Source of the DNA: an uncultured Bacilli bacterium
GTDB lineage: Bacteria > Bacillota_I > Bacilli_A > RF39 > UBA660
NCBI GenBank assembly: GCA_934140575.1
Contig: CAKPBJ010000004.1
Location: 37,179-101,178, forward strand
DNA: 64,000 bases
Direction: 5' to 3'
The notes under the pieces are model-generated. The model did no database searches. It had not been told where the DNA came from and saw only the letters and a program-made list of their open reading frames with translations. Of this stretch, positions 1 through 9,323 are shown one piece after another; within the stretch, counting starts at the first letter, position 1; each line of letters opens with the position of its first letter. A program made the position numbers and the translations under genes.

Positions 1-346
1 TTACAAATGATTTAGTTAATATATGAACTGCTTTGATATTTGTATTAATTAATTCTAAATCCTTGTTAAGGTCTGTTTCTGATAATGGTCCAAAGTCTCC
101 TAATCCGGCATTATTTATTAACATATCAATATTTTCTTTTTTTGCTAATGCATACAATTCTTTTACTTTTTGTTCTTGAGAAAGGTCTGCAACTATTATT
201 GTTACTTTTGTAGGAAGTTTTTCTTGTATTTCTTCTAGCTTTTCTTTGTTTCTAGCTACTAATATTAACTCCCATTTTTTTGTTGCGAGATATCTAGCCA
301 TATCTAGTCCTATACCAGATGATGCGCCTGTTATTAATGCTTTCAT
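1..346 (-). CDS. short-chain dehydrogenase/reductase, 5' part (runs off the window)
   Basis: The first 115 codons of an NAD(P)-dependent SDR oxidoreductase are present. The start is the ATG at 346-344 and the frame stays open to the left edge. The translation begins MKALITGASSGIG, so the Rossmann glycine motif TGxxxGIG lies at residues 6-13. A later LINNAG matches the SDR NNAG motif. The catalytic YxxxK region lies outside the window, so the substrate cannot be inferred. It is separated from the ribosomal operon by a terminator at 412-437 and has its own promoter, so it is an independent gene. Confidence 0.85.
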   Translation of the reverse strand, partial: MKALITGASSGIGLDMARYLATKKWELILVARNKEKLEEIQEKLPTKVTIIVADLSQEQKVKELYALAKKENIDMLINNAGLGDFGPLSETDLNKDLELINTNIKAVHILTKSFV

Positions 347-367
347 AAAATCACCCATTTCTCTTTT

Positions 368-376
368 ATTATAGCA
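368..376 (-). promoter_or_regulatory. extended -10 promoter of the SDR gene
   Basis: The minus strand reads TGCTATAAT, an extended -10 (TGn plus TATAAT), about 20 bases upstream of the SDR start codon. No good -35 is visible, which is usual for extended -10 promoters. Confidence 0.55.
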
Positions 377-411
377 AATTGTCAGCTGTTTTTCCACTTA
401 AATATTGCATC

Positions 412-437
412 AAAAAAGCAAGTAAAACTACTTGCTT
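412..437 (-). terminator. terminator of the ribosomal operon after rplQ
   Basis: A 9-bp perfect stem (AAGCAAGTA / TACTTGCTT, loop of 4) lies just past the rplQ stop codon. On the minus strand it is followed by a run of T. This is a clean intrinsic terminator. Confidence 0.9.
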
Positions 438-442
438 AAAAA

Positions 443-841
443 TTATTTGTCTTCTTTTTTAGATTTTTTTGTTTCTTTTGTTTCTTCAGGTTTAGTTTCT
501 TCAACTAATCTTAAAATTACCATTAAGGCATTGTCTCCACGTCTTTCATCTAATTTTAAGATTTGTGTATAACCACCATTACGATTTTCATAGCGTTTTG
601 CTAAGTCATTAAATATTTTATCAACAACTTTTTTGTCATTATGTAAGAAAGCTAATGCTTTACGACGAGAAACTAAGTCACCTTTCTTTCCATAAGTAAT
701 CATCTTATCAACGAACTTACGTACTTCTTTGGCTCTAGTTTCAGTTGTTGTGATTGATTCATTTAAAACTACTTGCTTTGTTAATGTAGCTAATAAACTT
801 CTTCTATGTTTATTATCTGAACCTAATTTTCTATATGCCAT
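443..841 (-). CDS. rplQ: 50S ribosomal protein L17
   Basis: Large-subunit protein L17, 132 aa, which sits near the polypeptide exit. The N-terminus ([20 protein letters not shown]) is the typical L17 start with the GR/SxHRxALLRNL-like block. A lysine/glutamate-rich C-terminal tail of about 20 residues extends past the conserved core. It is the last gene of the S10-spc-alpha cluster, 17 bases after rpoA, with an AGGAGG site before its ATG. An intrinsic terminator follows. Confidence 0.97.
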   Translation of the reverse strand: MAYRKLGSDNKHRRSLLATLTKQVVLNESITTTETRAKEVRKFVDKMITYGKKGDLVSRRKALAFLHNDKKVVDKIFNDLAKRYENRNGGYTQILKLDERRGDNALMVILRLVEETKPEETKETKKSKKEDK

Positions 842-858
842 AGTTACTCCTCCTTATT

Positions 859-1809
859 TTAGTCATCATCACGTAAGATTAAGCCCATATCTCTAATTTT
901 ATCTAATACTTCTTTTAGAGATTTTTTACCTAAATTACGTATTTTCATCATATCAGATTCACTCTTATTTACAAGATCTTGTAATGTATGAATTCCTGCT
1001 CTCTTTAAGCAATTATATGCTCTTACTGAGAAGTCTAAATCTTCTATTGATGTTTCTAAAGCTTTAACTTTTGGATCTTCTGTTTTTTCAATCATCATTC
1101 CACTTACATCAGCGATTGCTGATAAATCAGTTAAGATTTCTAAGTGTTCGATTAAAATTCTTGATGCTAATGCTATTGCTTCTTCAGGTTTAATTGAACC
1201 ATTTGTCCAAACATCTAAAGTTAATTTATCATAACTTTCATCTTGTCCTACACGAGCATTTCCAACTTCATATGAAACTCTTTCAATAGGAGAATAAATT
1301 GAGTCAATAGCAATTTCTCCAACACCTTTTATATCATGAATTCTCTTGTTATCTTCACTTCTAACATATCCACGACCATTTGTAACAGTCATTTCCATGC
1401 TGAAAGATGCACCTTTTGATAAAGTACAAATAACTTTATCTGGGTTAATTACTTCAATATCTGCATCATGTTCAATATCTGCTGCAGTTACTTCTCCTTC
1501 TTTTGTTGTGTTGATACGTACAACCTTTGCTTCATTTGAATGATTTTTAAATACTATTCCTTTTAAGTTTAAGATAATAGTAATTACATCTTCATATACT
1601 CCATCAATTGTTTGGAATTCATGAAGTACTCCATCAATTTTAATACTACTGATAGCGCTTCCTGGAAGAGATGATAGCATAACTCTTCTTAATGCATTAC
1701 CGATTGTAGTACCAAAACCTCTTTCTAATGGTTCTAGTTCGAATTTTCCATAAAAATTACTTTCTACAGAATCAGTTATTTTATAAATTGGTTTTTCAAA
1801 TTGTAACAT
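859..1809 (-). CDS. rpoA: DNA-directed RNA polymerase subunit alpha
   Basis: RNA polymerase alpha subunit, 316 aa, normal length. The N-terminal dimerisation/assembly domain (about residues 1-230) includes the GNALRRVMLSSLPG block. After a linker, the C-terminal domain (about 245-310) has the RAYNCLKRAGIHTLQDL and KIRNLGKKSLKEV helix-hairpin-helix motifs that bind UP-element DNA and activators. It sits between rpsK and rplQ as in other Bacillota and is presumably cotranscribed with them. Confidence 0.98.
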   Translation of the reverse strand: MLQFEKPIYKITDSVESNFYGKFELEPLERGFGTTIGNALRRVMLSSLPGSAISSIKIDGVLHEFQTIDGVYEDVITIILNLKGIVFKNHSNEAKVVRINTTKEGEVTAADIEHDADIEVINPDKVICTLSKGASFSMEMTVTNGRGYVRSEDNKRIHDIKGVGEIAIDSIYSPIERVSYEVGNARVGQDESYDKLTLDVWTNGSIKPEEAIALASRILIEHLEILTDLSAIADVSGMMIEKTEDPKVKALETSIEDLDFSVRAYNCLKRAGIHTLQDLVNKSESDMMKIRNLGKKSLKEVLDKIRDMGLILRDDD

Positions 1810-1853
1810 GAAACTAACCTCCCTTTACTTTTTTTCACAAACTAATTTCTAAA

Positions 1854-2237
1854 TTATCCACGAGGACGTTTTGGTGGACGACATCCATTGTGTGGAATTG
1901 GTGTAACGTCAACGATTGATGTTACTTCTAGACCAGCTGTTTGTAATGAACGAATTGCAGTTTCACGACCTGGACCTAAACCTTTTACGCGAACTTCAAC
2001 TTTACGCATACCCATATCGAATGCTGCTTTTCCTGCAGCTTCTGCAGCCATTCCTGCAGCGAATGGAGTTGATTTCTTACTTCCTTTGAAACCGATTGCA
2101 CCAGATGATGCCCAACTAATTACATTACCATCTTTATCTGTTAATGTTGTAATTGTATTATTAAATGTTGAATGAATATGAGCTATACCTTCTGGAACAT
2201 TCTTTTTAACTTTTTTCTTTCTTGTTTTATAAGCCAT
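1854..2237 (-). CDS. rpsK: 30S ribosomal protein S11
   Basis: Platform protein S11, 127 aa. Characteristic blocks are [13 protein letters not shown] near the N-terminus, the GPGRE motif, and the C-terminal end [13 protein letters not shown]. It follows rpsM by 33 bases and precedes rpoA in the alpha operon. A clear AGGAGG ribosome site precedes the ATG. Confidence 0.98.
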   Translation of the reverse strand: MAYKTRKKKVKKNVPEGIAHIHSTFNNTITTLTDKDGNVISWASSGAIGFKGSKKSTPFAAGMAAEAAGKAAFDMGMRKVEVRVKGLGPGRETAIRSLQTAGLEVTSIVDVTPIPHNGCRPPKRPRG

Positions 2238-2270
2238 AAGTCTTACCTCCTTTTAAATTTTATCCTTTAA

Positions 2271-2639
2271 CTAAACTTTCTTCTTATTTGCTACAGTTTT
2301 ACCTTTACCCTTACGAGTACGAGCATTACGATTAGTTCTTTGTCCTCTTACAGGTAATCCTTTTTTATGACGACTTCCTTCATATGAGTTAATTTCCATC
2401 TTTGTTTTAATGTTCATGTTAACTTCACGACGTAAGTCACCTTCAGTTAAATGTTTATTGATTTCATCACGAATTTTAATTAAATCATCTTGTGATAAAT
2501 CTTTAGTTTTTGTAGTTGGATCAATGTCAACTTCTTTTAAAATTTGTTTTGCAAGACTTCTTCCAATACCATAAATGTATGTTAATGAAATACAGATATG
2601 TTTATCATTTGGAATGTCTACACCTTTAATACGTGCCAT
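2271..2639 (-). CDS. rpsM: 30S ribosomal protein S13
   Basis: Small-subunit head protein S13, 122 aa, which contacts tRNA and the central bridge to the 50S. It starts [14 protein letters not shown] with the expected [10 protein letters not shown] helix-two-turn-helix block. It ends in the basic [17 protein letters not shown] tail that reaches the decoding site. It lies between rpmJ and rpsK. Confidence 0.98.
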   Translation of the reverse strand: MARIKGVDIPNDKHICISLTYIYGIGRSLAKQILKEVDIDPTTKTKDLSQDDLIKIRDEINKHLTEGDLRREVNMNIKTKMEINSYEGSRHKKGLPVRGQRTNRNARTRKGKGKTVANKKKV

Positions 2640-2658
2640 TTAATACACCTCCTATAAA

Positions 2659-2772
2659 TTATCCTTGAACTTGTTTGTGTTTTGGGTTTTCACAAATAAT
2701 TCTTACTTTTCCTTTACGCTTAATTACTTTACATTTTTCGCATATTGGTTTTACTGATGCTTTAACTTTCAT
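2659..2772 (-). CDS. rpmJ: 50S ribosomal protein L36
   Basis: A 37-residue protein read from the minus strand between infA and rps[21 protein letters not shown] and so on. It is the zinc-binding (C+) form of L36, with ligands Cys11, Cys14, Cys27 and His32. An AGGAGG site lies just upstream of the ATG at 2772-2770 and the TAA is at 2661-2659. Presence of the zinc form alone says nothing about a second zinc-free paralogue elsewhere. Confidence 0.96.
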   Translation of the reverse strand: MKVKASVKPICEKCKVIKRKGKVRIICENPKHKQVQG

Positions 2773-2786
2773 ATTTTTCCCTCCTA

Positions 2787-3002
2787 TTATTTACGATAGG
2801 TAATACGCCCACGTGTTAAATCATAAGGCGATAGTTCTATCATTACGGTATCTCCTGCTAAGATGCGAATATAATTCATTCGTATTTTACCAGAAACGTG
2901 AGCTTCCACAATGTGTCCATTTTCCAATTGAACTTTGAATTTTCCTCCTGGAATAATTTCAAGAACTTTACCTTCAATTTCAATTGTATCTTCCTTAGCC
3001 AT
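2787..3002 (-). CDS. infA: translation initiation factor IF-1
   Basis: IF-1, 71 aa, an OB-fold factor that occupies the ribosomal A site during initiation. It begins [15 protein letters not shown] and ends GRITYRK, the canonical Bacillota form. In most Bacillota, map (methionine aminopeptidase) lies between adk and infA. Here only 116 non-coding bases separate them, containing a perfect stem-loop. Confidence 0.97.
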   Translation of the reverse strand: MAKEDTIEIEGKVLEIIPGGKFKVQLENGHIVEAHVSGKIRMNYIRILAGDTVMIELSPYDLTRGRITYRK

Positions 3003-3071
3003 CTTTTCACTCTCCTGTCAATATTTTATCCATCGGCAGTTATTAATAGAGCGATGGAATTGTATCTATCT

Positions 3072-3094
3072 AAGAAGGTAATAAATACCTTCTT
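3072..3094. repeat. perfect inverted repeat between adk and infA
   Basis: AAGAAGGTA and TACCTTCTT (9 bp each) flank a 5-base loop. There is no T-run on either strand, so it is not a standard terminator. It occupies the space where map is usually found and could be an mRNA processing or regulatory hairpin. Confidence 0.6.
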
Positions 3095-3118
3095 ATTATC
3101 AGATACTGATTTGATACA

Positions 3119-3772
3119 TTAATCTCTTATAATTTTATCAATTTTTTTAAATATATTTTCAACAGTATCATTACCGTCTACTTCTATTAACACTTTCTTA
3201 TCTCTATAATGTTCTATTATTGGTTCAGTTTTTTCTATATACATTTGATATCTTGTATCGAATGCCTCTAGGTTATCATCAGATCTTTGATATAACTTAC
3301 CACCACAACTATCACATATAGAGTCTACTTGTGGAGAACTACTTTCATAGTTAATGTTATAAATTGTTTTACAATCTTCACATATTCTTCTTCCAACAAT
3401 TCTTTTCTCAAGTGTTTCTTTGTCTACATTTATTAAAATTACATTACCTACTTCATATCCTAGTTTATCTAAGATTTTGTCATATTCATAAGCTTGGTCT
3501 AAATTTCTAGGAAAACCATCAATTATAAAACCATGCTTACAATCATCTTTTTTTAATCTGTCTTCGATTAATTGATATGTAATTTCATCTTTTACTAGCT
3601 TCCCGCTCGCTAATGTTTCAGCAACATATTGACCAATTTCATTATCTTGCTTGGAAATTTCTCTTAGGATATCTCCTGTTGAGATATGAGGTATGCCATA
3701 TTTTTCTACTACCAATTCGGCTTGTGTACCTTTTCCTGCGGCAGGTGGAGCTATAAACATAACATTTTTCAT
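3119..3772 (-). CDS. adk: adenylate kinase
   Basis: Catalyses ATP + AMP = 2 ADP in the cytoplasm; 217 aa. The AMP-binding STGD motif and the FPRN block are intact. The LID domain has two CxxC pairs (CEDC and CDSC, about residues 130-155), as in zinc-binding adenylate kinases of Gram-positives. The P-loop reads APPAAGKGT rather than GPPGAGKGT: two glycines are alanine while the GKGT core is kept. The start codon overlaps the secY stop codon by one base. Confidence 0.97.
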   Translation of the reverse strand: MKNVMFIAPPAAGKGTQAELVVEKYGIPHISTGDILREISKQDNEIGQYVAETLASGKLVKDEITYQLIEDRLKKDDCKHGFIIDGFPRNLDQAYEYDKILDKLGYEVGNVILINVDKETLEKRIVGRRICEDCKTIYNINYESSSPQVDSICDSCGGKLYQRSDDNLEAFDTRYQMYIEKTEPIIEHYRDKKVLIEVDGNDTVENIFKKIDKIIRD

Positions 3773-5043
3773 TATCTTCTACTATATCCTCTCTTATAAC
3801 TTCTAGTTAAAATACTTCCTTCTAGTTGTTTATAAGTTTCAAGTGCAACACCAACTACAATTAACAATCCTGTTCCACCTATTGTTACAGATGTTGGCAG
3901 ACTTGTAATTTTAGAAAATATAATTGGTAGCCCTGCGATTACAGTTAAGAATGTTGCTCCTAAAATTGTTAATCTTGATAAGATTCTATTTACATAGTTC
4001 TTTGTTTCATCTCCTGGTCTAATACCTGGAATGTAACCACCATTATCTTGTAAGTTCTTTGCAAATTCATCTGGTTTTAATTGGATGAATGTATAAAAAT
4101 ATGCAAAGAAGAAGATAAATATTACATATAATATAAATCCTACTGGAGTTGTATATGTTAAGTATTTTTGAACAATTACTGTGAAATTATCATTTTTTAT
4201 AACTGTTGCAATAATACTTGGTATTGACATCAAGCTTGATGCGAATATTACTGGAATAACTCCTGCTGAATTTAATTTTATAGGCATAAAACTTTGGGCA
4301 TTGCCATAAGCACTTGTTGATTTATTGGCATATTGTATTGGTATTCTTCGTTCTGATTCTTGAACAAATATCATTCCAATTACTATTGCAAAATATACAA
4401 TAACGAATAATGCAAATTTAACAATTCCAAGTGTTATAATTTGTGCTGTTCCATCAAATGTTACAAGGTTTGAAAACGCAGTGATAAACATTTGTGGAAG
4501 TGATGCAATAATTCCTGCCATAATTATTAGACTCATTCCATTTCCAAGGCCTTTTTGAGTGATTTGATCACCCAACCACATAAGTAGTGAAGTTCCAGCA
4601 GTTAAAACTGTTGCAATATACATATATTGCATTGGACTTTCACCTTTTCCAAAGAATGCAAAGGCAAATGCATATCCTTCAATAAAAGCGAATGCTACTC
4701 CTAAGTATCTTGTTATTTGACTGATTTTTTGTCTACCAGTATGTCCTTGTTTTCTTAATTCTGTAAAATATGGAATAATGTCCATTTGTAATAATTGCAT
4801 TATGATTGATGCCGTTATATAAGGCATAACTCCTAATGCGAATATTGAGAAGTTTTTAAGAGCTCCTCCTCCAATAGTATTTAACAATTCTAGGAAACCT
4901 AGACTTTCCGTTAAATCTTTTGTGCCTGGTACTCTAATTGAACATCCTAATACGAATATTGTTAGAGCAGCTAAAGTATAGTATATTCTATGACGTAAAT
5001 CTTTATTTTCTGAAGTAAATAATTCCTTCATAAATTTAAACAT
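3772..5043 (-). CDS. secY: preprotein translocase subunit SecY
   Basis: Channel subunit of the Sec translocon, 423 aa with about ten hydrophobic membrane segments. The plug/TM2 region (GALKNFSIFALGVMPYITAS) and the C-terminal cytosolic loop (GIRPGDETKNYVNRIL) are well conserved. It lies between rplO and adk. This channel is the presumed export route for the SipW-dependent proteins at 37-43 kb. Confidence 0.98.
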   Translation of the reverse strand: MFKFMKELFTSENKDLRHRIYYTLAALTIFVLGCSIRVPGTKDLTESLGFLELLNTIGGGALKNFSIFALGVMPYITASIIMQLLQMDIIPYFTELRKQGHTGRQKISQITRYLGVAFAFIEGYAFAFAFFGKGESPMQYMYIATVLTAGTSLLMWLGDQITQKGLGNGMSLIIMAGIIASLPQMFITAFSNLVTFDGTAQIITLGIVKFALFVIVYFAIVIGMIFVQESERRIPIQYANKSTSAYGNAQSFMPIKLNSAGVIPVIFASSLMSIPSIIATVIKNDNFTVIVQKYLTYTTPVGFILYVIFIFFFAYFYTFIQLKPDEFAKNLQDNGGYIPGIRPGDETKNYVNRILSRLTILGATFLTVIAGLPIIFSKITSLPTSVTIGGTGLLIVVGVALETYKQLEGSILTRSYKRGYSRR

Positions 5044-5044
5044 C

Positions 5045-5488
5045 TTAGATCACCTCAGCTTTACTTCCTGCCTCTTTAATCTTTTCTAATGCACTAGTTG
5101 AAAATTTATTAGCTTGAATAGTAATTTTCTTTTCAAGTTTACCATTTCCTAGTACTTTAACTCCATCTAATTGTTTTTTTAATAAACCAGTATCTTTTAA
5201 TAATGCTGGTGTAACTACTGTTCCATCTTCAAAAACGTTTAAGTCTTCTACATTGATTGTTGCATAAACAGTTTTGAACTTAGCGTTTTTAAATCCTCTT
5301 TTAGGGATTCTTCTATATAATGGTAATTGTCCACCTTCAAATACTGGGTTGATACTACCACCACTACGTGCTTTTTGTCCTTTTTGTCCGCGACCACTTG
5401 TTTTACCAAGACCACTACCTGATCCACGTCCTACACGTTTCTTTGCATGAGTAGCACCGATATTTTTTTCTAATTCATGTAACTTCAT
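5045..5488 (-). CDS. rplO: 50S ribosomal protein L15
   Basis: L15, 147 aa, with the glycine/arginine-rich N-terminal extension ([20 protein letters not shown]) and GFKNAKFK block. Its ATG overlaps the rpsE stop codon (TAATG), so there is no room for rpmD (L30), which normally lies between these two genes. Confidence 0.97.
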   Translation of the reverse strand: MKLHELEKNIGATHAKKRVGRGSGSGLGKTSGRGQKGQKARSGGSINPVFEGGQLPLYRRIPKRGFKNAKFKTVYATINVEDLNVFEDGTVVTPALLKDTGLLKKQLDGVKVLGNGKLEKKITIQANKFSTSALEKIKEAGSKAEVI

Positions 5489-5994
5489 TATCCTAATATC
5501 TCCTCTACTGTTTTTCCGCGAAGTGCAGCAACTTCTTCTACAGTCTTTATTGACTTTAATGCATTCATTGCAGCTCTTGCCATATTTAATTTTGTTCTTG
5601 CTCCTAGTGATTTAGATACAACATCACGAACTCCTGCTAAATCTAAGATAGCACGAACTGATCCACCAGCGATAACACCAGTACCTGCAGCAGCAGGCTT
5701 GATGATTACTCTAGCAGCTCCAGCTGTACCAATTGCTTCATGTGCAACTGTTCTTCCTTCGATTAGAGGGATTGTGATAATATTCTTGTTTGCATCTTGT
5801 AATGCTTTTTTGATTGCATCAGGTACTTCGTTTGCTTTTCCAATACCTAATCCAACTTTACCTTTACGATCTCCGATAACAACTGTTGCAGAATATCTTC
5901 TTTGACGTCCACCTTTGTTAACTTTAACAACGCTTTTAACATCAATTACTAATTCTTCGAATTGTTTTTCTTTAGAGTCATTTCTCTTTTGCAT
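5488..5994 (-). CDS. rpsE: 30S ribosomal protein S5
   Basis: S5, 168 aa, involved in mRNA entry and decoding accuracy. The double-stranded-RNA-binding-like N-terminal domain contains [19 protein letters not shown]. The C-terminal domain contains [11 protein letters not shown] and [12 protein letters not shown]. It is directly joined to rplO by a one-base stop/start overlap. Confidence 0.98.
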   Translation of the reverse strand: MQKRNDSKEKQFEELVIDVKSVVKVNKGGRQRRYSATVVIGDRKGKVGLGIGKANEVPDAIKKALQDANKNIITIPLIEGRTVAHEAIGTAGAARVIIKPAAAGTGVIAGGSVRAILDLAGVRDVVSKSLGARTKLNMARAAMNALKSIKTVEEVAALRGKTVEEILG

Positions 5995-6006
5995 ATTACC
6001 CTCCTA

Positions 6007-6369
6007 TTAGAATTCTAATCCGTTTTCACGTGCAGCTTCAGCTAAAGCTTTAACACGTCCGTGATAAAGGTAACCACCTCTATCAAATACTACTTTTGTA
6101 ATTTTAGCTTTTGTAGCTTTTTCAGCGATTGCTTTTCCAACAACCTTAGCTGCTTCTACATTACTTCCATTTTCAATTTTTAGATCTTTATCTAATGAGG
6201 AAGCTGATACAAGAGTAGTTCTAGTTTCATCATCTATGATTTGTGCATAAATTCCATTATTAGAACGGAATACACATAATCTTGGTATAGCGCTTGTTCC
6301 CATTAATGTTTTACGAATTCTTTCGTGACGAGATTCACGCATTTTATTACGAGATTCTTTTTTAATCAT
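6007..6369 (-). CDS. rplR: 50S ribosomal protein L18
   Basis: L18, 120 aa, which binds 5S rRNA together with L5. The conserved [18 protein letters not shown] segment and the C-terminal [24 protein letters not shown] block are both present. A GGGAG site lies about 9 bases before the ATG. It is placed between rplF and rpsE in the spc operon. Confidence 0.97.
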   Translation of the reverse strand: MIKKESRNKMRESRHERIRKTLMGTSAIPRLCVFRSNNGIYAQIIDDETRTTLVSASSLDKDLKIENGSNVEAAKVVGKAIAEKATKAKITKVVFDRGGYLYHGRVKALAEAARENGLEF

Positions 6370-6393
6370 ATAACTTTTCTCCCTTCCTACTTA

Positions 6394-6924
6394 TTAAGCA
6401 GCTTTCTTTCCTTCTTTACGACGAATATGTTCATCTTTATATCTGATACCTTTTCCTTTATATGGTTCAGGTTGTCTTACTTTTCTAATATTAGCTGCAA
6501 ATTCTCCAACTAACATTTTATTAATACCTTTAACTTTGATTTCAGTATTACTTACTGATTCAACTGTAAGTCCTTCTGGTACTTCCATTTCAACTGGATG
6601 TGAATATCCAGCATTAATTACTAATTTCTTTCCTTGAACATTGAAACGATAACCAACACCAACTATTTCTAGTCCTTTTTCATAACCATTAGTTACACCA
6701 ATAATCATGTTTTCAACTAAAGCATTCATTGTTCCATGCATTGCTTTAGCATTCTCGTTTGCACGTGCAAATGTTAATTTGTTACCTTCAATATTCATTG
6801 TAATGTCTTTTAACATTGGTTGAGTTAATGTTCCTTTTGGTCCTTTAACTGTTACAACGTTATCAGCATTTTCAACTGTAACTCCTTCTGGAATTGTAAT
6901 AATACGATTTCCAATACGGCTCAT
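6394..6924 (-). CDS. rplF: 50S ribosomal protein L6
   Basis: L6, 176 aa, near the sarcin-ricin loop. It starts MSRIGNRIITIPEGV and has the two-fold repeated L6 domain. The C-terminal RQPEPYKGKGIRYKDE motif contacts 23S rRNA. The order rpsH-rplF-rplR matches other Bacillota. Confidence 0.97.
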   Translation of the reverse strand: MSRIGNRIITIPEGVTVENADNVVTVKGPKGTLTQPMLKDITMNIEGNKLTFARANENAKAMHGTMNALVENMIIGVTNGYEKGLEIVGVGYRFNVQGKKLVINAGYSHPVEMEVPEGLTVESVSNTEIKVKGINKMLVGEFAANIRKVRQPEPYKGKGIRYKDEHIRRKEGKKAA

Positions 6925-6953
6925 AATGACACCTCCTTATATTTTTATATTTA

Positions 6954-7355
6954 TTACCAAATATAAGCTAGAACTTCTCCACCTATATTTTGTTTACGAG
7001 CTTCTTTATCTGTCATAATTCCTTTAGATGTTGAAATGATTGCGATTCCTAATCCGTTTAAAACTTTTGGAATTTCATCATTTTTTGCATATACACGAAG
7101 TCCTGGTTTGGAAATTCTCTTTAAACCAGTGATAACTCTTTCTTTTTTATCAGTATATTTTAAAGTTAAAACTATTGTTCCTTGAGCGTCATCACTGTCA
7201 ATCTTATAATCTTTTATAAATCCTTCTTCTTTTAAAATCTTAGCGATTTCTTTTTTTATGTTAGAAGCTGGAACTTTTACTTCTTCATAACGCATTTGGT
7301 TAGCATTACGAATTCTTGTTAACATATCTGCAATTGTATCAGTTACTACTGCCAT
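6954..7355 (-). CDS. rpsH: 30S ribosomal protein S8
   Basis: S8, 133 aa, an rRNA-binding assembly protein. I place the start at the ATG at 7355-7353 ([20 protein letters not shown]) because it matches family starts and has AGGAGG just upstream. The frame is open seven codons further but has no ribosome site there. The C-terminal [13 protein letters not shown] block is conserved. Confidence 0.97.
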   Translation of the reverse strand: MAVVTDTIADMLTRIRNANQMRYEEVKVPASNIKKEIAKILKEEGFIKDYKIDSDDAQGTIVLTLKYTDKKERVITGLKRISKPGLRVYAKNDEIPKVLNGLGIAIISTSKGIMTDKEARKQNIGGEVLAYIW

Positions 7356-7376
7356 TATAATTTTCCTCCTTTCCAA

Positions 7377-7562
7377 TTACCAACTTGATTTTTTTATTCC
7401 TGGTATTTGTCCTTTATAAGCTAATTCACGGAAGCAAATACGGCAGATTCCGAATTTACTCATAACTGCGTGTGGACGACCGCAACGAGAACATCTTGTA
7501 TATTCACGTACTTTGTATTTTTGTGGTCTATTAGCCTTTACTATCATACTTTTCTTTGCCAT
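7377..7562 (-). CDS. rpsZ: 30S ribosomal protein S14 type Z (zinc form)
   Basis: A 61-residue zinc-binding S14. Ligands are Cys24, Cys27, Cys40 and Cys43 (CSRC and CRIC). The start [12 protein letters not shown] is chosen from family alignment and a GGAGGAAT site just upstream. Longer in-frame extension overlaps rplE and is not expected to be translated. Confidence 0.97.
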   Translation of the reverse strand: MAKKSMIVKANRPQKYKVREYTRCSRCGRPHAVMSKFGICRICFRELAYKGQIPGIKKSSW

Positions 7563-7578
7563 AATATTCCTCCCATTT

Positions 7579-8118
7579 TTACTTTTTAAAAGGAATTCCA
7601 AGTCCATTTAATAAGTCGAATGATTCTTCATTTGTTTTTGCTGTTGTAACAAATACGATATCCATACCGCGAACTTTTACAACATCATCGTAATTAATCT
7701 CTTGAAAGATTAATTGTTCTTTAATTCCCATTGTGTAGTTTCCTCTACCATCAAATGCTTTTGAACTAACTCCACGGAAATCTCTTACACCTGGAAGTGA
7801 TATTGATACTAACTTGTCAATAAAGTTATACATATTATCTCCTCTTAGTGTTACTTTACAACCAATTGCTTGACCTTCTCTTACTTTAAATCCAGCGATT
7901 GATTTTTTTGCTTTTGTTATTACTGGCTTTTGTCCAGAAATTAATGTTAAATCATGAACTGCTGCTTCTAATAATTTAGAGTTTGTAGTTGCATCACCAA
8001 CACCCATATTAATAACAACTTTTTCAAGTCTTGGAACTTGCATTATTGACTTATAATTATATTTTTCTTGTAAACTTGGAACTACTTCATTTAAGTATTT
8101 CTCTTTTAGGCGGTTCAT
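7579..8118 (-). CDS. rplE: 50S ribosomal protein L5
   Basis: L5, 179 aa, the 5S rRNA-binding protein of the central protuberance. Typical blocks are [29 protein letters not shown] and the C-terminal [10 protein letters not shown]. It lies between rplX and rpsZ. Confidence 0.98.
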   Translation of the reverse strand: MNRLKEKYLNEVVPSLQEKYNYKSIMQVPRLEKVVINMGVGDATTNSKLLEAAVHDLTLISGQKPVITKAKKSIAGFKVREGQAIGCKVTLRGDNMYNFIDKLVSISLPGVRDFRGVSSKAFDGRGNYTMGIKEQLIFQEINYDDVVKVRGMDIVFVTTAKTNEESFDLLNGLGIPFKK

Positions 8119-8135
8119 AATTACCCTCCTTCCAA

Positions 8136-8447
8136 TTAATCAATTTTTTCGTTTGATTTTTTTGCTATTCTTATTTTTTTACCTGTTTTTTCATCAGTTG
8201 TATGTCCTATTCTAGTTCTTTTTTTAGTTTTAGGATCAACAATCATAACATTTGATGCATTTATTGGTGCAGCTACATCAATTATTCCACCTGTTTCAGT
8301 GCTAGTTGGTTTTTGATGTTTCTTAACCATATGTACACCTTCAACGATAACTTTATTTTCGTTTCTTAATGTTTTAACGATTTTTCCTGTTTTACCTTTA
8401 TCAGAACCAGTGATAACTACAACTTCATCTCCTACTTTAAAGTTCAT
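8136..8447 (-). CDS. rplX: 50S ribosomal protein L24
   Basis: L24, 103 aa, an early assembly protein near the exit tunnel. The KOW motif is at the N-terminus ([19 protein letters not shown]). The [13 protein letters not shown] segment follows, as in all bacterial L24. Confidence 0.97.
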   Translation of the reverse strand: MNFKVGDEVVVITGSDKGKTGKIVKTLRNENKVIVEGVHMVKKHQKPTSTETGGIIDVAAPINASNVMIVDPKTKKRTRIGHTTDEKTGKKIRIAKKSNEKID

Positions 8448-8460
8448 ATTTATCCTCCTC

Positions 8461-8829
8461 TTATAGTACTTCTTTTGCTAAAGAAACAATTTTCATGTAA
8501 TCTTTATCACGAAGTTCTCTTGCTACTGGTCCAAAGATACGAGTTCCTACTGGACTCTTGTCATCACGAATGATAACGCAAGCATTGTCATCGAACTTAA
8601 TGTAACTTCCATCTTCACGACGAACGCCTTGACGACTACGAACGATAACTGCTTTTACAACTTTTCCTTTTGGTACTGGTGAGTTAGGAATTGCGCTTTT
8701 AACTGTTCCAACTACTACATCACCAATGTTACCTGTTTTTACTTTACTTCCACCTAATACACGAATTACTAAAAGTTCACGTGCACCAGAGTTGTCAGCA
8801 ACCTTCATACGGCTTTCTTGTTGTAACAT
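8461..8829 (-). CDS. rplN: 50S ribosomal protein L14
   Basis: L14, 122 aa, at the 30S-50S interface. It begins [18 protein letters not shown] and contains the [20 protein letters not shown] signature. It is fully conserved in length and in order within the spc operon. Confidence 0.98.
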   Translation of the reverse strand: MLQQESRMKVADNSGARELLVIRVLGGSKVKTGNIGDVVVGTVKSAIPNSPVPKGKVVKAVIVRSRQGVRREDGSYIKFDDNACVIIRDDKSPVGTRIFGPVARELRDKDYMKIVSLAKEVL

Positions 8830-8856
8830 AGATTATTCCTCCTTCTCATCTAAGCG

Positions 8857-9117
8857 TTAAATAATAACTGCTTCTTTTACTATTTCTTTTAAATAGAAAT
8901 GTTTAGTTTTTGATAATGGTCTAGTTTCTACTATACGAACAGTATCTCCAACTTTTGCTATATTTTTTTCATCATGTACACAATATTTCTTTGAGCTTTT
9001 AACTCTTTTGTGATATAACGGATGGTTTTTATAAGTTTCAACTAAAACACTGATTGTTTTATCATTAGTTGCGCTTACTACTTTTCCAACTAATTCTTTT
9101 CTTACTTTCTTTTCCAC
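8857..9117 (-). CDS. rpsQ: 30S ribosomal protein S17
   Basis: S17, 86 aa, OB-fold rRNA-binding protein. Motifs include [19 protein letters not shown] and [12 protein letters not shown]. It is preceded by rpmC with a gap of 11 bases. Confidence 0.97.
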   Translation of the reverse strand: MEKKVRKELVGKVVSATNDKTISVLVETYKNHPLYHKRVKSSKKYCVHDEKNIAKVGDTVRIVETRPLSKTKHFYLKEIVKEAVII

Positions 9118-9128
9118 TTTATATCCTC

Positions 9129-9323
9129 CTATTCGTTAATCTCACGTTCTTTTAGAACGGTTTTCATTCTTGCAACGGTGTGTCTTAAATCTCTAATTCT
9201 AGAAGGTTTTTCTAAATTACCTGTTGCTTGTTGAAAACGTAAATTGAATAGTTCTTCTTTTGCTTCAACTAATTTTTTGTTGATTTCTTCAGTTGATAAT
9301 TCTCTAATCTCTTTAACCTTCAT
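9129..9323 (-). CDS. rpmC: 50S ribosomal protein L29
   Basis: L29, 64 aa, an exit-site protein. I place the start at the ATG at 9323-9321 ([17 protein letters not shown]), which has GGTGGTGA upstream. An earlier in-frame ATG has no ribosome site. The start overlaps the end of rplP by 11 bases, so translation is probably coupled. Confidence 0.95.
   Translation of the reverse strand: MKVKEIRELSTEEINKKLVEAKEELFNLRFQQATGNLEKPSRIRDLRHTVARMKTVLKEREINE

Noticed and set aside
1346..2175. Plus-strand open frames opposite rpoA and rpsK
   Set aside because: They are antisense shadows of highly conserved ribosomal and polymerase genes, with no ribosome sites and no recognisable protein.
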